Assembly: GCA_964195945.1 (NCBI GenBank)
Contig: CAXMRC010000155.1
Location: 1 to 14,870 of the forward strand
Direction of reading: 5' to 3'
Source of the DNA: JAAETI01 sp964195945
Lineage (GTDB): Bacteria > Actinomycetota > Acidimicrobiia > Spongiisociales > UBA5794
Length of the DNA: 14,870 bases
Below the pieces are notes generated by a model. The model made no database searches. It worked only from the letters and a program-made list of their open reading frames with translations, and was not told the origin of the DNA. Shown here piece after piece: positions 1 through 10,157 of the stretch. The translations under genes and the position numbers were made by a program. Position 1 is the first letter of the stretch. Each line of letters begins with the position of its first letter.

Positions 1-324
1 GGCTTCCATTATCCGAGCATTGAGAGCCACGCCACCCAGGTTGCCCATCTCCCCGCGCCCCGACCCACCGCCCGCTTGCGAGACCAGATCGATCTTCTGT
101 TTCTTCAGCTTCTTGAATTGTGACCGCAGCGATGCCAGCTCGGCGAGCAAGACAGCGTCGGGACGGCTGGACTCGAGGCTTTCGGCATAACCTGCGGCCT
201 CCTCACGAAGCTTGTCTCTCTCGGTCAGGAGCTGAAACTTCTCGGCGAACGCATCGTCGGGCAATCCGAGTAGAGCATCCTGGATCGCTGCCAACCGAAG
301 GGCAAGGTCGTCACTGGCTTCCAT
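1..324 (-). CDS. Hypothetical coiled-coil protein, 3' end cut off by the window edge
   Basis: An open frame of 108 codons runs from an ATG at 324-322 to the window edge without a stop, so only the N-terminal part is visible. The protein starts MEASDDLALRLAAIQDALLG and is rich in Leu, Glu, Ala and Lys, with heptad-like spacing over residues about 5-80, which suggests a helical coiled coil. A very basic patch (FKKLKKQK, about residues 71-78) is followed by a Gly-rich linker. I see no catalytic motif, signal peptide or membrane segment. No Shine-Dalgarno sequence precedes the ATG, but an extended -10-like element sits at leaderless distance (331-339). The gene follows the rpoC terminator, so it is probably a separate transcription unit. 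I do not recognise the family. It is real on the strength of the long frame and protein-like composition, but the function is unknown. Confidence 0.6.
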   Translation of the reverse strand, partial: MEASDDLALRLAAIQDALLGLPDDAFAEKFQLLTERDKLREEAAGYAESLESSRPDAVLLAELASLRSQFKKLKKQKIDLVSQAGGGSGRGEMGNLGGVALNARIMEA

Positions 325-330
325 ATTGCG

Positions 331-339
331 ACAGTATCA
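331..339 (-). promoter_or_regulatory. Possible extended -10 element for a leaderless transcript
   Basis: On the minus strand TGATACTGT is a TG-n-TANNNT extended -10 element ending 6 bases before the ATG at 324. That would place the transcription start on or next to the start codon. Leaderless mRNAs are common in actinobacteria, and the gene has no Shine-Dalgarno sequence, which fits. I see no convincing -35. Confidence 0.3.
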
Positions 340-350
340 CGTCGCGGAAC

Positions 351-382
351 GAGAAGAAGGCCCCCGGCGAACCGAGGGCCTT
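351..382 (-). terminator. Intrinsic terminator after rpoC
   Basis: Plus-strand arms at 357-367 and 372-382 are complementary over 11 bp (one G-T pair in the RNA), closed by a stable TTCG tetraloop on the transcript strand. It begins 20 bases after the rpoC stop. The tract after the stem is only CTTCTC, so the U-run is weak, as is usual in GC-rich actinobacteria. It separates rpoC from the downstream coiled-coil gene. Confidence 0.75.
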
Positions 383-402
383 CCTGCACTTGTGGTGTGT
401 CG

Positions 403-4320
<3,918 letters not shown>

Positions 4321-4368
4321 GTAGTGCCCGCCTTCCAATACCCGAAATAAATGTGACTTCGATCCTCA

Positions 4369-7300
4369 TCAAACTTCGACCACCTCGGCCCGCTCCGGGC
4401 GGGAGATATCGATGCCAAGCGAGGCAGCCGTCCGGAACACGTCTTCTTCGAGTTCCTTGAGTTCGACTTCCTCACCGGCTGAGAGCATCTCAACGTTGAG
4501 GCACAGGCTCTGCATTTCCTTCATGAGCACCTTGAACGACTCGGGAATGCCGGGCTCGGGGATGTTCTCGCCCTTGACGATCGCCTCGTAAACCTTGACC
4601 CGACCCTTGACGTCGTCGGACTTGATGGTGAGGAGTTCCTGCAGGGCATAGGCCGCGCCATACGCTTCAAGTGCCCAGACCTCCATCTCACCAAACCGCT
4701 GGCCACCGAACTGCGCCTTACCCCCGAGCGGTTGCTGGGTGATCATCGAGTACGGACCGGTCGACCTGGCGTGGATCTTGTCGTCCACAAGGTGGATCAG
4801 CTTCAGAATGTAGATATATCCGACGGTCACCTTGGAGTCGAATATCTCACCGGTACGCCCGTTGTAGAGCGTTGCTTTCCCCGTGCCGTCGACAAGCTTC
4901 AAGCCGTCGTCAGTCGAGTGTGACACTTCAAGCAGCTTGACGATCTCTTTCTCACCGGCTCCGTCAAAAACGGGGGTCGCGACCGTCTGCCACGCCTCGG
5001 CACCGTTGCTGGCGGGGCTGGGTAGGTCATCGAAGGATTCCCAACCGCGTGATGCTGCCCAGCCAAGGTGCGTTTCGAGCACCTGGCCAAGATTCATGCG
5101 GGATGGAACACCGAGCGGCGACAGGATGATGTCAACCGGCGTGCCGTCCTCGAGGAAAGGCATGTCTTCTTCGGGGAGGATCTTGGCGATAACACCCTTG
5201 TTGCCGTGACGACCGGCGAGCTTGTCACCGGCTGAGATCTTGCGCTGTTTGGCTACATAGACCCGAACCAGTTCGTTCATGCCTGGGGGGAGATCGAAGC
5301 CATCTTCACGTCTGAATTCCTTTACGGCGATGGCCTTGCCACTCTCACCGTGCGGAACCTTCAGGGACACGTCGCGAACCTCACGCGCCTTCTCACCGAA
5401 GATGGCCCTGAGGAGACGTTCTTCTGGCGTCAGCTCGGTCTCACCTTTTGGTGTGACCTTTCCGACCAGGTAGTCACCGGGACCGACTTCGGCACCAATA
5501 CGGATGATGCCGCGATCGTCGAGGTCGTGGAGCACTTCTTCGGCGACGTTCGGGATATCCCTCGTGATTTCCTCGGCACCGAGCTTGGTGTCACGAGCGT
5601 CAATCTCGTGCTCCTCGATGTGGATGGAAGTGAGCAGGTCATGCTTGACCAGTCGCTCCGACAAGATGATGGCGTCCTCATAGTTGTAGCCCTCCCATGG
5701 CATGAACGCCACGAGCAGGTTACGGCCGAGCGCAAGTTCGCCTTCGTCGGTGGATGGGCCGTCCGCAAGCAGTGCTCCGGTTTTGACCTTCTCACCTTCC
5801 GCGACACGAGCCTTCTGGTTGATGCATGTGCCCTGGTTAGACCGCTGAAACTTGCTCAACTTGAAAGCGTGATTCTTGTTCGATCCGTCTTCCTTCACCG
5901 TGATCAAGTCGCCGGTCACCTCAATGACGGTGCCGCTCACCGTGCTCAGGACGACATCACCGGAATCATGGGCGGCACGCTCTTCGATGCCAGTGCCTAC
6001 GAGAGGAGCATCGGCTTGTAACAGCGGAACTGCCTGCCGTTGCATGTTCGATCCCATGAGCGCACGGTTTGCGTCATCGTGCTCGAGGAAAGGAATCAAC
6101 GCCGTCGAAACTGAAATCAGCTGCTTGGGAGAGACATCCATGTAGTCGATCTGGTCACCACCGACTTGATCGACCTCGCCGCCGGTCTTGCGTACGAGGA
6201 CACGATCCTTCTGGAAGGTTCCGTCGTCGTTGAGGACAGCGTTCGCCTGGGCGATGATGTGGTCTTCTTCTGCGGCCGCAGTGAGGTAGTCGATCTTTCT
6301 GGTGACCTTGCCCTTGGTCACACGCCGGTACGGCGTCTCGATGAATCCGTACCGGTTGACCTTGGCGTAGGTAGCTAGGGAACCGATGAGTCCAATGTTT
6401 GGACCCTCAGGAGTCTCGATGGGGCACATGCGACCGTAATGCGACGGGTGAACATCTCGCACCTCGAAGCCGGCACGCTCGCGCGACAGACCACCAGGAC
6501 CGAGCGCCGAGAGACGGCGGCGGTGGGTCAGGCTGGCAAGCGGGTTCGGCTGATCCATGAACTGGCTCAACTGGCTGGTTCCGAAAAACTCCTTGATGGA
6601 GGCAACGACCGGCCGGATGTTGATCAGGCTCTGCGGAGTGATTGCCTCCGGATCCTGCGTCGTCATGCGCTCACGTACGACTCTTTCGAGACGGGTTAGA
6701 CCGACGCGGATCTGGTTCTGGATGAGCTCACCGACGGTACGAACCCGACGATTGGTGAAGTTGTCGATGTCGTCGACGCGGTGGCCGGCGGTGCCGAGGC
6801 GAAGGCTAACGAGATACTTGATGGTCGCCATCATGTCTTCGTGGCTGAGCAGCCCGTGCTCGTCTGCATCGTATGCCTCGAGTTCGACCGGCTTGCGGCC
6901 GAACTTCAAGTCAACCTTGTAGCGTCCGACCCTGGTCAGGTCGTAACGTTTCGGGTTGTAGAACAAGTTGTTGATGAGACCTCGTGCGGATTCGATGGTG
7001 GTTAGCTCGCCCGGACGCAACTTGCGGTAGAGGTCGAGCAGCGCTTCGTCCTTGGTGGTCGCCGGGTCCTTCTCCAGAGTGTTGCGAATCAACTCTGAGT
7101 CGCCAAACAAAGCCAATAGATCTTCGTCGGTCTCGCCGAACCCGAGCGCCCGCAGGAAGGTTGTGACGTACTGGCGGCGTTTGCGGTCGACGCGCACACC
7201 CACAGTGTCCTTCTTGTCAATGTCGAACTCGAGCCAGGCGCCACGGCCGGGGATGACCTTGGCGGCGAAGACGTCCCTGTCAGATGTCTTGTCGATGGTG

Positions 7301-7725
7301 AGGTCGAAGTAGACCCCAGGAGAGCGCACCAACTGGCTGACCACGACACGCTCGGTGCCGTTGATGATAAATGTGCCGTTGGGTGTCATCATCGGGAAAT
7401 CGCCGAGGAAAACCTGTTGTTCCTTGATCTCGCCTGTTTCCCTGTTGAGGAAGCGGGCGGTTACGAAGAGTGGCTTTGAGTAGTTGGAGTCCTGCTCTTT
7501 TGCCTCGGCAATAGCGAGTGGTGCATCTCCGAACCGGTGATCTGTCAGTTCGAGCGCAAGGTTGCCGGTGAAGTCTTCAATAGGGGAAACTTCGCTAAAT
7601 ATCTGTTTGAGACCATGCTCCAGGAACCACGAAAAGGAGTCGTGTTGGACGGCTAGGAGATTCGGGAGATCATGAACCTCTGGAATCTTGGCGAAAGAAA
7701 GGCGGTCTGTGCGCGCACGAGCCAA
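4369..7725 (-). CDS. rpoB: DNA-directed RNA polymerase subunit beta
   Basis: Second catalytic subunit of RNA polymerase, 1118 residues, slightly shorter than the mycobacterial protein and without the large enterobacterial insertions. The start is TTG at 7725, supported by GAGGAG six bases upstream. The rifampicin-binding cluster is at about 385-410 (GTSQLSQFMDQ, then THRRRLSALGPGGL), with D391, H401 and S406 matching E. coli D516, H526 and S531. Two residues differ from the common sequence: P393 where most bacteria have Asn (E. coli N518) and R402 for K527. Other hallmarks are CPIETPEGPNIGLIGSL, the active-site KLAGRHGNKGV, and GGKAQFGGQRFGEMEVWALE near the C-terminus. It lies upstream of rpoC, and a 339-base structured spacer separates it from rplL. 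Confidence 0.98.
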   Translation of the reverse strand: MARARTDRLSFAKIPEVHDLPNLLAVQHDSFSWFLEHGLKQIFSEVSPIEDFTGNLALELTDHRFGDAPLAIAEAKEQDSNYSKPLFVTARFLNRETGEIKEQQVFLGDFPMMTPNGTFIINGTERVVVSQLVRSPGVYFDLTIDKTSDRDVFAAKVIPGRGAWLEFDIDKKDTVGVRVDRKRRQYVTTFLRALGFGETDEDLLALFGDSELIRNTLEKDPATTKDEALLDLYRKLRPGELTTIESARGLINNLFYNPKRYDLTRVGRYKVDLKFGRKPVELEAYDADEHGLLSHEDMMATIKYLVSLRLGTAGHRVDDIDNFTNRRVRTVGELIQNQIRVGLTRLERVVRERMTTQDPEAITPQSLINIRPVVASIKEFFGTSQLSQFMDQPNPLASLTHRRRLSALGPGGLSRERAGFEVRDVHPSHYGRMCPIETPEGPNIGLIGSLATYAKVNRYGFIETPYRRVTKGKVTRKIDYLTAAAEEDHIIAQANAVLNDDGTFQKDRVLVRKTGGEVDQVGGDQIDYMDVSPKQLISVSTALIPFLEHDDANRALMGSNMQRQAVPLLQADAPLVGTGIEERAAHDSGDVVLSTVSGTVIEVTGDLITVKEDGSNKNHAFKLSKFQRSNQGTCINQKARVAEGEKVKTGALLADGPSTDEGELALGRNLLVAFMPWEGYNYEDAIILSERLVKHDLLTSIHIEEHEIDARDTKLGAEEITRDIPNVAEEVLHDLDDRGIIRIGAEVGPGDYLVGKVTPKGETELTPEERLLRAIFGEKAREVRDVSLKVPHGESGKAIAVKEFRREDGFDLPPGMNELVRVYVAKQRKISAGDKLAGRHGNKGVIAKILPEEDMPFLEDGTPVDIILSPLGVPSRMNLGQVLETHLGWAASRGWESFDDLPSPASNGAEAWQTVATPVFDGAGEKEIVKLLEVSHSTDDGLKLVDGTGKATLYNGRTGEIFDSKVTVGYIYILKLIHLVDDKIHARSTGPYSMITQQPLGGKAQFGGQRFGEMEVWALEAYGAAYALQELLTIKSDDVKGRVKVYEAIVKGENIPEPGIPESFKVLMKEMQSLCLNVEMLSAGEEVELKELEEDVFRTAASLGIDISRPERAEVVEV

Positions 7726-8064
7726 GGGAGACTCCTCTTCGATTTATGGGCGACGGATCAGTCAGAAACTGGGCCAGGGATGGGACGACGAAAGGCCAGA
7801 GTAGCACACAGCTACCCTGGCGATGCAAATGTGGCGTCGCGGGATTTCGTACTCTTCAACTGGTGAGGTGCAGAATACCGCGAAAGCGGACACTGTTCAA
7901 GGGTCCGCCTGGTGTGCGGGCATGCGTACCCGTACGGCAGGTTTGCGTTCTGCGCAGCAGAACTCATGCCAAGGGAGCTTGCAAGAGCATTCTCGCCTAC
8001 GAAGCCCCAAAGAGAAGAGGAGCAGGCGAATCGCCTGCTCCTCTTCTCTACTGATCGAGTTGTA
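7726..8064 (-). other. rplL-rpoB intergenic spacer, non-coding and hairpin-rich
   Basis: No credible gene lies in these 339 bases. Apart from the large hairpin at 8011-8049 they hold several small inverted repeats: CCGC-GAAA-GCGG (7878-7889), GCGGAC/GTCCGC (7886-7908), CGTAC/GTACG (7925-7936) and GTTCTGC-GCA-GCAGAAC (7947-7963). A weak promoter candidate on the minus strand pairs TTGCAT (7823-7828) with TACTCT (7798-7803) at a 19-base spacing, with a TG just before the -10 region. It could give rpoBC a secondary promoter. In E. coli this spacer carries an attenuator and an RNase III site, so regulatory use here is plausible, but I infer it only by analogy. Confidence 0.55.
8011..8049 (-). terminator. 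18-bp perfect hairpin after rplL: attenuator or RNase III site
   Basis: Plus-strand arms 8011-8028 and 8032-8049 are perfectly complementary over 18 bp around a 3-base loop. The transcript reaches it 15 bases after the rplL stop, and the stem is followed by TTTGGGG. The short U-run suggests a partial terminator that lowers rpoBC expression relative to L12, which is needed in several copies per ribosome. A long perfect RNA duplex could equally be an RNase III cleavage site, as in the corresponding E. coli spacer. Confidence 0.7.
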
Positions 8065-8442
8065 CTACTTGAGTTCCACCGTGGCGCCAACTTCTTCAAG
8101 CTGTGCCTTGGCAGCTTCGGCTGCGTCCTTGTCGGCGGCCTCGAGAACTGCGTTCGGGGCGCCATCAACGACGGCTTTCGCTTCTTTGAGACCCAAGCTC
8201 GTGAGTGAACGTACCACCTTGATGACCTGGATCTTCTGCGATCCGGTCGCCACAAGCACTACATCGAACTCAGTCTGCTCTTCCTCGGCGGCTTCGGCTG
8301 CGGGTGCGGCCATAGCCATTGCCATGGGAGCAGCAGCGGTCACGTCGAATTTTTCCTCAAATGCTTTGAGGAACTCGGACAGCTCGAGGACACTCATTTC
8401 CTCGAAGACGCCTAGGAGGTCCTCAGTCGTCATCTTTGCCAT
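8065..8442 (-). CDS. rplL: 50S ribosomal protein L7/L12 (bL12)
   Basis: Multicopy ribosomal stalk protein that recruits and stimulates the translational GTPases EF-Tu, EF-G and IF2. It has 125 residues, the normal length. The N-terminal dimerisation and L10-binding domain is at 1-34, the flexible Ala-rich hinge at about 35-56 (TAAAPMAMAMAAPAAEAAEE), and the globular C-terminal domain at 57-125 with the factor-binding signature KIQVIKVVRSLTSLGLKEAK. The ATG at 8442 has a strong GAGGAGG that lies inside the end of rplJ. The rplJ stop and this start are separated by one base (TGACATG), so translation is very likely coupled. It is followed by the large hairpin at 8011-8049. Confidence 0.97.
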   Translation of the reverse strand: MAKMTTEDLLGVFEEMSVLELSEFLKAFEEKFDVTAAAPMAMAMAAPAAEAAEEEQTEFDVVLVATGSQKIQVIKVVRSLTSLGLKEAKAVVDGAPNAVLEAADKDAAEAAKAQLEEVGATVELK

Positions 8443-8443
8443 G

Positions 8444-9265
8444 TCATTCCTCCTCGGCCTTTTCGGCCGGGTCTTCGTCAACGGACTTCGCATCGTCACC
8501 GTCTGAGTCTGCCTCTTCCGCTGCGGAAGCCTCAGGTGCCTCTGTGGCATCCTCGACCTCTGCGTCGGCCTCGGCCGGCTCATCAGCAGCGTTTTCGGCT
8601 GCGACGGTTTCGCCGGTTTCTTCCTCGACCGATCCGTCAGGATCGGCAACAACCGATGCCGCTGCATCAGCAGCATCATCATCGGTTGGGTCTTGTGGCT
8701 CTTCGTCTGAAGAATCGGCTTCGGCGGCGGGAGGTTCTCCTCCCCCGGCCTCTTCCTTCTTCTCAACGAGTTGTTGCATTGCCGAAGCAAGGTTGCGTGG
8801 CAGCGCCGCTAGCAAACCGGCAAGGTTCGCCATTGGTGCCTGCATCACACCCGCAATCTTCGACAGCAAAACTTCGCGGGACTCGATGTCGGCGAGTTCG
8901 CTGATCCGCTCTGGCGTTAGGAATTCGTTGCCGAGGAGGCCACCTTTGACGGCGAACGCCTCATGCTCTTTTGCGAAGTCCTTGAGCGCCTTTGCCGCGG
9001 TGACAGGGTCACCATCCGCGAACGCAATACCGGTGGGTCCGAGAAATAGCTCATCGAGATCGGCAAGCTCCAGCTCCGCAGCGGCGCGACGAGCCAGGGT
9101 CATCTTCACGACCTTGAACTCGGCTCCGCCTGCGCGGAGCCCACGCCGCAGCGTCTGCTGCTGCTTGACCGACAAACCGGCGTACTCAGCGAGGAACACT
9201 GCTTGAGCTCGCTCGAGACGTTCTTTTATCTCGGCGACGGCTTGGACCTTCTCTGGTCTTGCCAT
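8444..9265 (-). CDS. rplJ: 50S ribosomal protein L10 (uL10) with a long acidic C-terminal tail
   Basis: Stalk base protein that binds 23S rRNA and carries L12 dimers. It is also the usual autogenous repressor of its own operon. Residues 1-170 form a normal L10: N-terminal RNA-binding domain (MARPEKVQAVAEIKERL, FKVVKMTLARRA, FLGPTGIAF) and a C-terminal helix for L12 (about 135-170, ending ASAMQQLVEKKEE). Residues 171-273 are an added low-complexity tail with 42 Asp/Glu and only 2 Lys, Ala-rich, with no Cys or aromatic residue. The usual length is about 165-180, so the protein is about 100 residues longer. I chose ATG 9265 because GGAGGA lies just upstream. The open frame continues to 9472 through the leader repeats, but that part is better read as untranslated leader. 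Confidence 0.95.
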   Translation of the reverse strand: MARPEKVQAVAEIKERLERAQAVFLAEYAGLSVKQQQTLRRGLRAGGAEFKVVKMTLARRAAAELELADLDELFLGPTGIAFADGDPVTAAKALKDFAKEHEAFAVKGGLLGNEFLTPERISELADIESREVLLSKIAGVMQAPMANLAGLLAALPRNLASAMQQLVEKKEEAGGGEPPAAEADSSDEEPQDPTDDDAADAAASVVADPDGSVEEETGETVAAENAADEPAEADAEVEDATEAPEASAAEEADSDGDDAKSVDEDPAEKAEEE

Positions 9266-9290
9266 GTGTCTTCCTCCTACTGGTTTACGC

Positions 9291-9353
9291 TTCATGCAAT
9301 GAGGATCGAGCCTCATGCGATGAGGATCGGATCTCATTCGATGAGATCCGGCC
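9291..9353 (-). repeat. Three tandem 21-bp repeats, each forming a hairpin, in the rplJ leader
   Basis: Units at 9291-9311, 9312-9332 and 9333-9353 share the pattern (C/T)TCATnCnATGAG(G)ATC. Each contains an inverted repeat CTCAT-NNN-ATGAG. The third is extended to a perfect 10-bp stem (9328-9337 with 9341-9350, 3-base loop). The second has a 6-bp perfect stem (9311-9325). In the first, one position of the stem is mismatched in the RNA. The block ends about 10 bases before the rplJ Shine-Dalgarno sequence. More CTCATG/CATGAG arms lie at 9380-9400, so alternative pairings are possible. Confidence 0.8.
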
Positions 9354-9459
9354 TCGGCAACGAGACTCGCCCCCCACTTCATGAGGGTGCCCATCTCATG
9401 GTCTCGGTCCCGAGTACGGAGTCTTCCAAAAGAGAAACTCCCCACAAGACAGAAGGGAG

Positions 9460-9530
9460 CTAGTAGTAGCAACCTGCGCTGGTGTCGCTGTTGCGACTTA
9501 CACCCTTGGGGTACCCGCGGTCTTGGGTCG
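9460..9530 (-). promoter_or_regulatory. Ribosomal protein L10 leader (autoregulatory mRNA structure)
   Basis: The transcript strand contains AAGACCGCGGGT (about 9515-9526), then GTAAG (about 9498-9502), then a small hairpin GTCGC-AACA-GCGAC (9484-9497), then GCGCAGGTTG (about 9470-9479). The combination AGACCG(C/U)(A/G)GGU ... UAAG ... GCGCAG(G) is what I recall of the bacterial L10 leader RNA, where the L10-L12 complex binds and represses translation. Position, upstream of rplJ and just after a promoter, fits. A further hairpin (9418-9441) and CATGAG/CTCATG (9380-9400) follow. I cannot check the structure against the covariance model here. Confidence 0.6.
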
Positions 9531-9553
9531 AGGTATGAGGTTGTGCGGACGTG

Positions 9554-9582
9554 ACTGTACCGGAGGCATGGCGCCGGCGCAA
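9554..9582 (-). promoter_or_regulatory. Probable promoter of the rplJ-rplL(-rpoBC) operon
   Basis: On the minus strand TTGCGC (9577-9582) and TACAGT (9554-9559) are separated by exactly 17 bases. The predicted start near 9546 lies just before the L10 leader and gives a 5' UTR of about 280 bases. The palindrome GCGCCGGCGC (9571-9580) overlaps the -35 and the spacer and could be an operator, though GC-rich palindromes also occur by chance. Confidence 0.5.
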
Positions 9583-9631
9583 GGTGGGAAGCATGAGGCG
9601 CCGCGTAGGACGCCTAAAGACCCCCCTACCC

Positions 9632-9866
9632 CCGGCACTTTGTGCCGGCGGTACTTTCCCAACCTCTCCGGAGGAGAGGCGCCAACTGGCCGACCTTCTG
9701 CGCAGCAGAAGTCGAACCTGCCCGTAAGGCAGGCGGGGACAAGCCAGAGTTTCGCTTTGCGAAACTCAAACCTGACCGAAGGTCAGGCAAAGACGAAACG
9801 TCCGGGTTGCGCCGGACGTTTCGTCGGTAACGGAAAAACCCGAAGGTCGGGAGAGCGGTTCGCTCT
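9632..9866. repeat. Array of nine short perfect hairpins, partly with a 54-base period
   Basis: Perfect inverted repeats follow one another: 9632-9648 (7 bp), 9663-9679 (7), 9695-9711 (7), 9717-9733 (6), 9747-9767 (9), 9771-9787 (7), 9792-9825 (14), 9839-9851 (5) and 9852-9866 (6). Most have a 3-base loop; 9717-9733 has 5 and 9792-9825 has 6. The pattern AACCT + hairpin + C recurs at 9661, 9715 and 9769, exactly 54 bases apart, and each unit has a second hairpin after it. Stem sequences differ between units but stay self-complementary. The array is upstream of the predicted rplJ promoter and downstream of rplA. It may belong to a dispersed palindromic element family, since similar hairpins occur after tuf and between rplL and rpoB. 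Confidence 0.75.
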
Positions 9867-10157
9867 TGAGGATTCGGGCAGACGGCGGGCCAGGAAGCCA
9901 TCTACACGCACCACTCGTGACGACCAGGGTAGGGTCTGGTATTTGTCAGTCGTGGTCGAATTCCGCCCTCTGAACGGTGGTGGATCGTCCTGCCACCGGC
10001 CTCGGGTGTTCCCCGTTGATCTGTAGTTGTGCACAGATCATATCGCGGGCCATCCCGAAATACCAGTGGCTCTGTAGTCAAATGGCGTCATGCGACCACT
10101 CTAAGTGGGCGCATGTTGAGAGCGCCCATGAGATCGGATCTACGAAGGCCAGCGGGG
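9867..10157. other. Non-coding spacer downstream of rplA
   Basis: I see no gene, tRNA or known small RNA in these 291 bases. Two inverted repeats stand out: GATCTGT/ACAGATC (10018-10024 with 10033-10039, containing the palindrome TGTGCACA) and the overlapping pair CCACT-CTA-AGTGG (10096-10108) and TGGGCGC/GCGCCCA (10106-10128), which cannot form together. None has a good U-tract. Confidence 0.5.
10106..10128 (-). terminator. Candidate terminator of the secE-nusG-rplK-rplA unit
   Basis: A 7-bp perfect stem (TGGGCGC with GCGCCCA, 9-base loop) lies 30 bases after the rplA stop. It is followed on the transcript by CTTAG rather than a run of U, so it is not a classic intrinsic terminator. It overlaps a competing 5-bp hairpin at 10096-10108. 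Confidence 0.3.

Noticed and set aside
4321..4338. TTG start for rpoC at 4338
   Set aside because: No Shine-Dalgarno sequence precedes it. GTG at 4320 has GGAAGG upstream and matches the family N-terminus.
9266..9472. Upstream extension of the rplJ coding frame
   Set aside because: A strong GGAGGA precedes ATG 9265, which gives the standard L10 N-terminus. The extension covers the leader repeats and looks like untranslated RNA.
9632..9866. CRISPR array
   Set aside because: Repeats are not identical direct repeats with unique spacers. They are inverted repeats of varying sequence, and no cas genes are present.
9523..10026. Plus-strand open frame of 167 codons, and a minus-strand one of 91 codons (9626-9901), in the rplA-rplJ gap
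   Set aside because: Both strands stay open because the region is a chain of palindromes. The peptides are low-complexity, have no motif and no ribosome binding site, and overlap each other.
7741..10157. tRNA, tmRNA, RNase P RNA or 6S RNA in the long gaps
   Set aside because: I looked for their characteristic motifs (T-loop GTTCGAAT with cloverleaf, tag frame, conserved RNase P core) in the gaps and saw none. The only tRNA is tRNA-Trp at 12409-12482.
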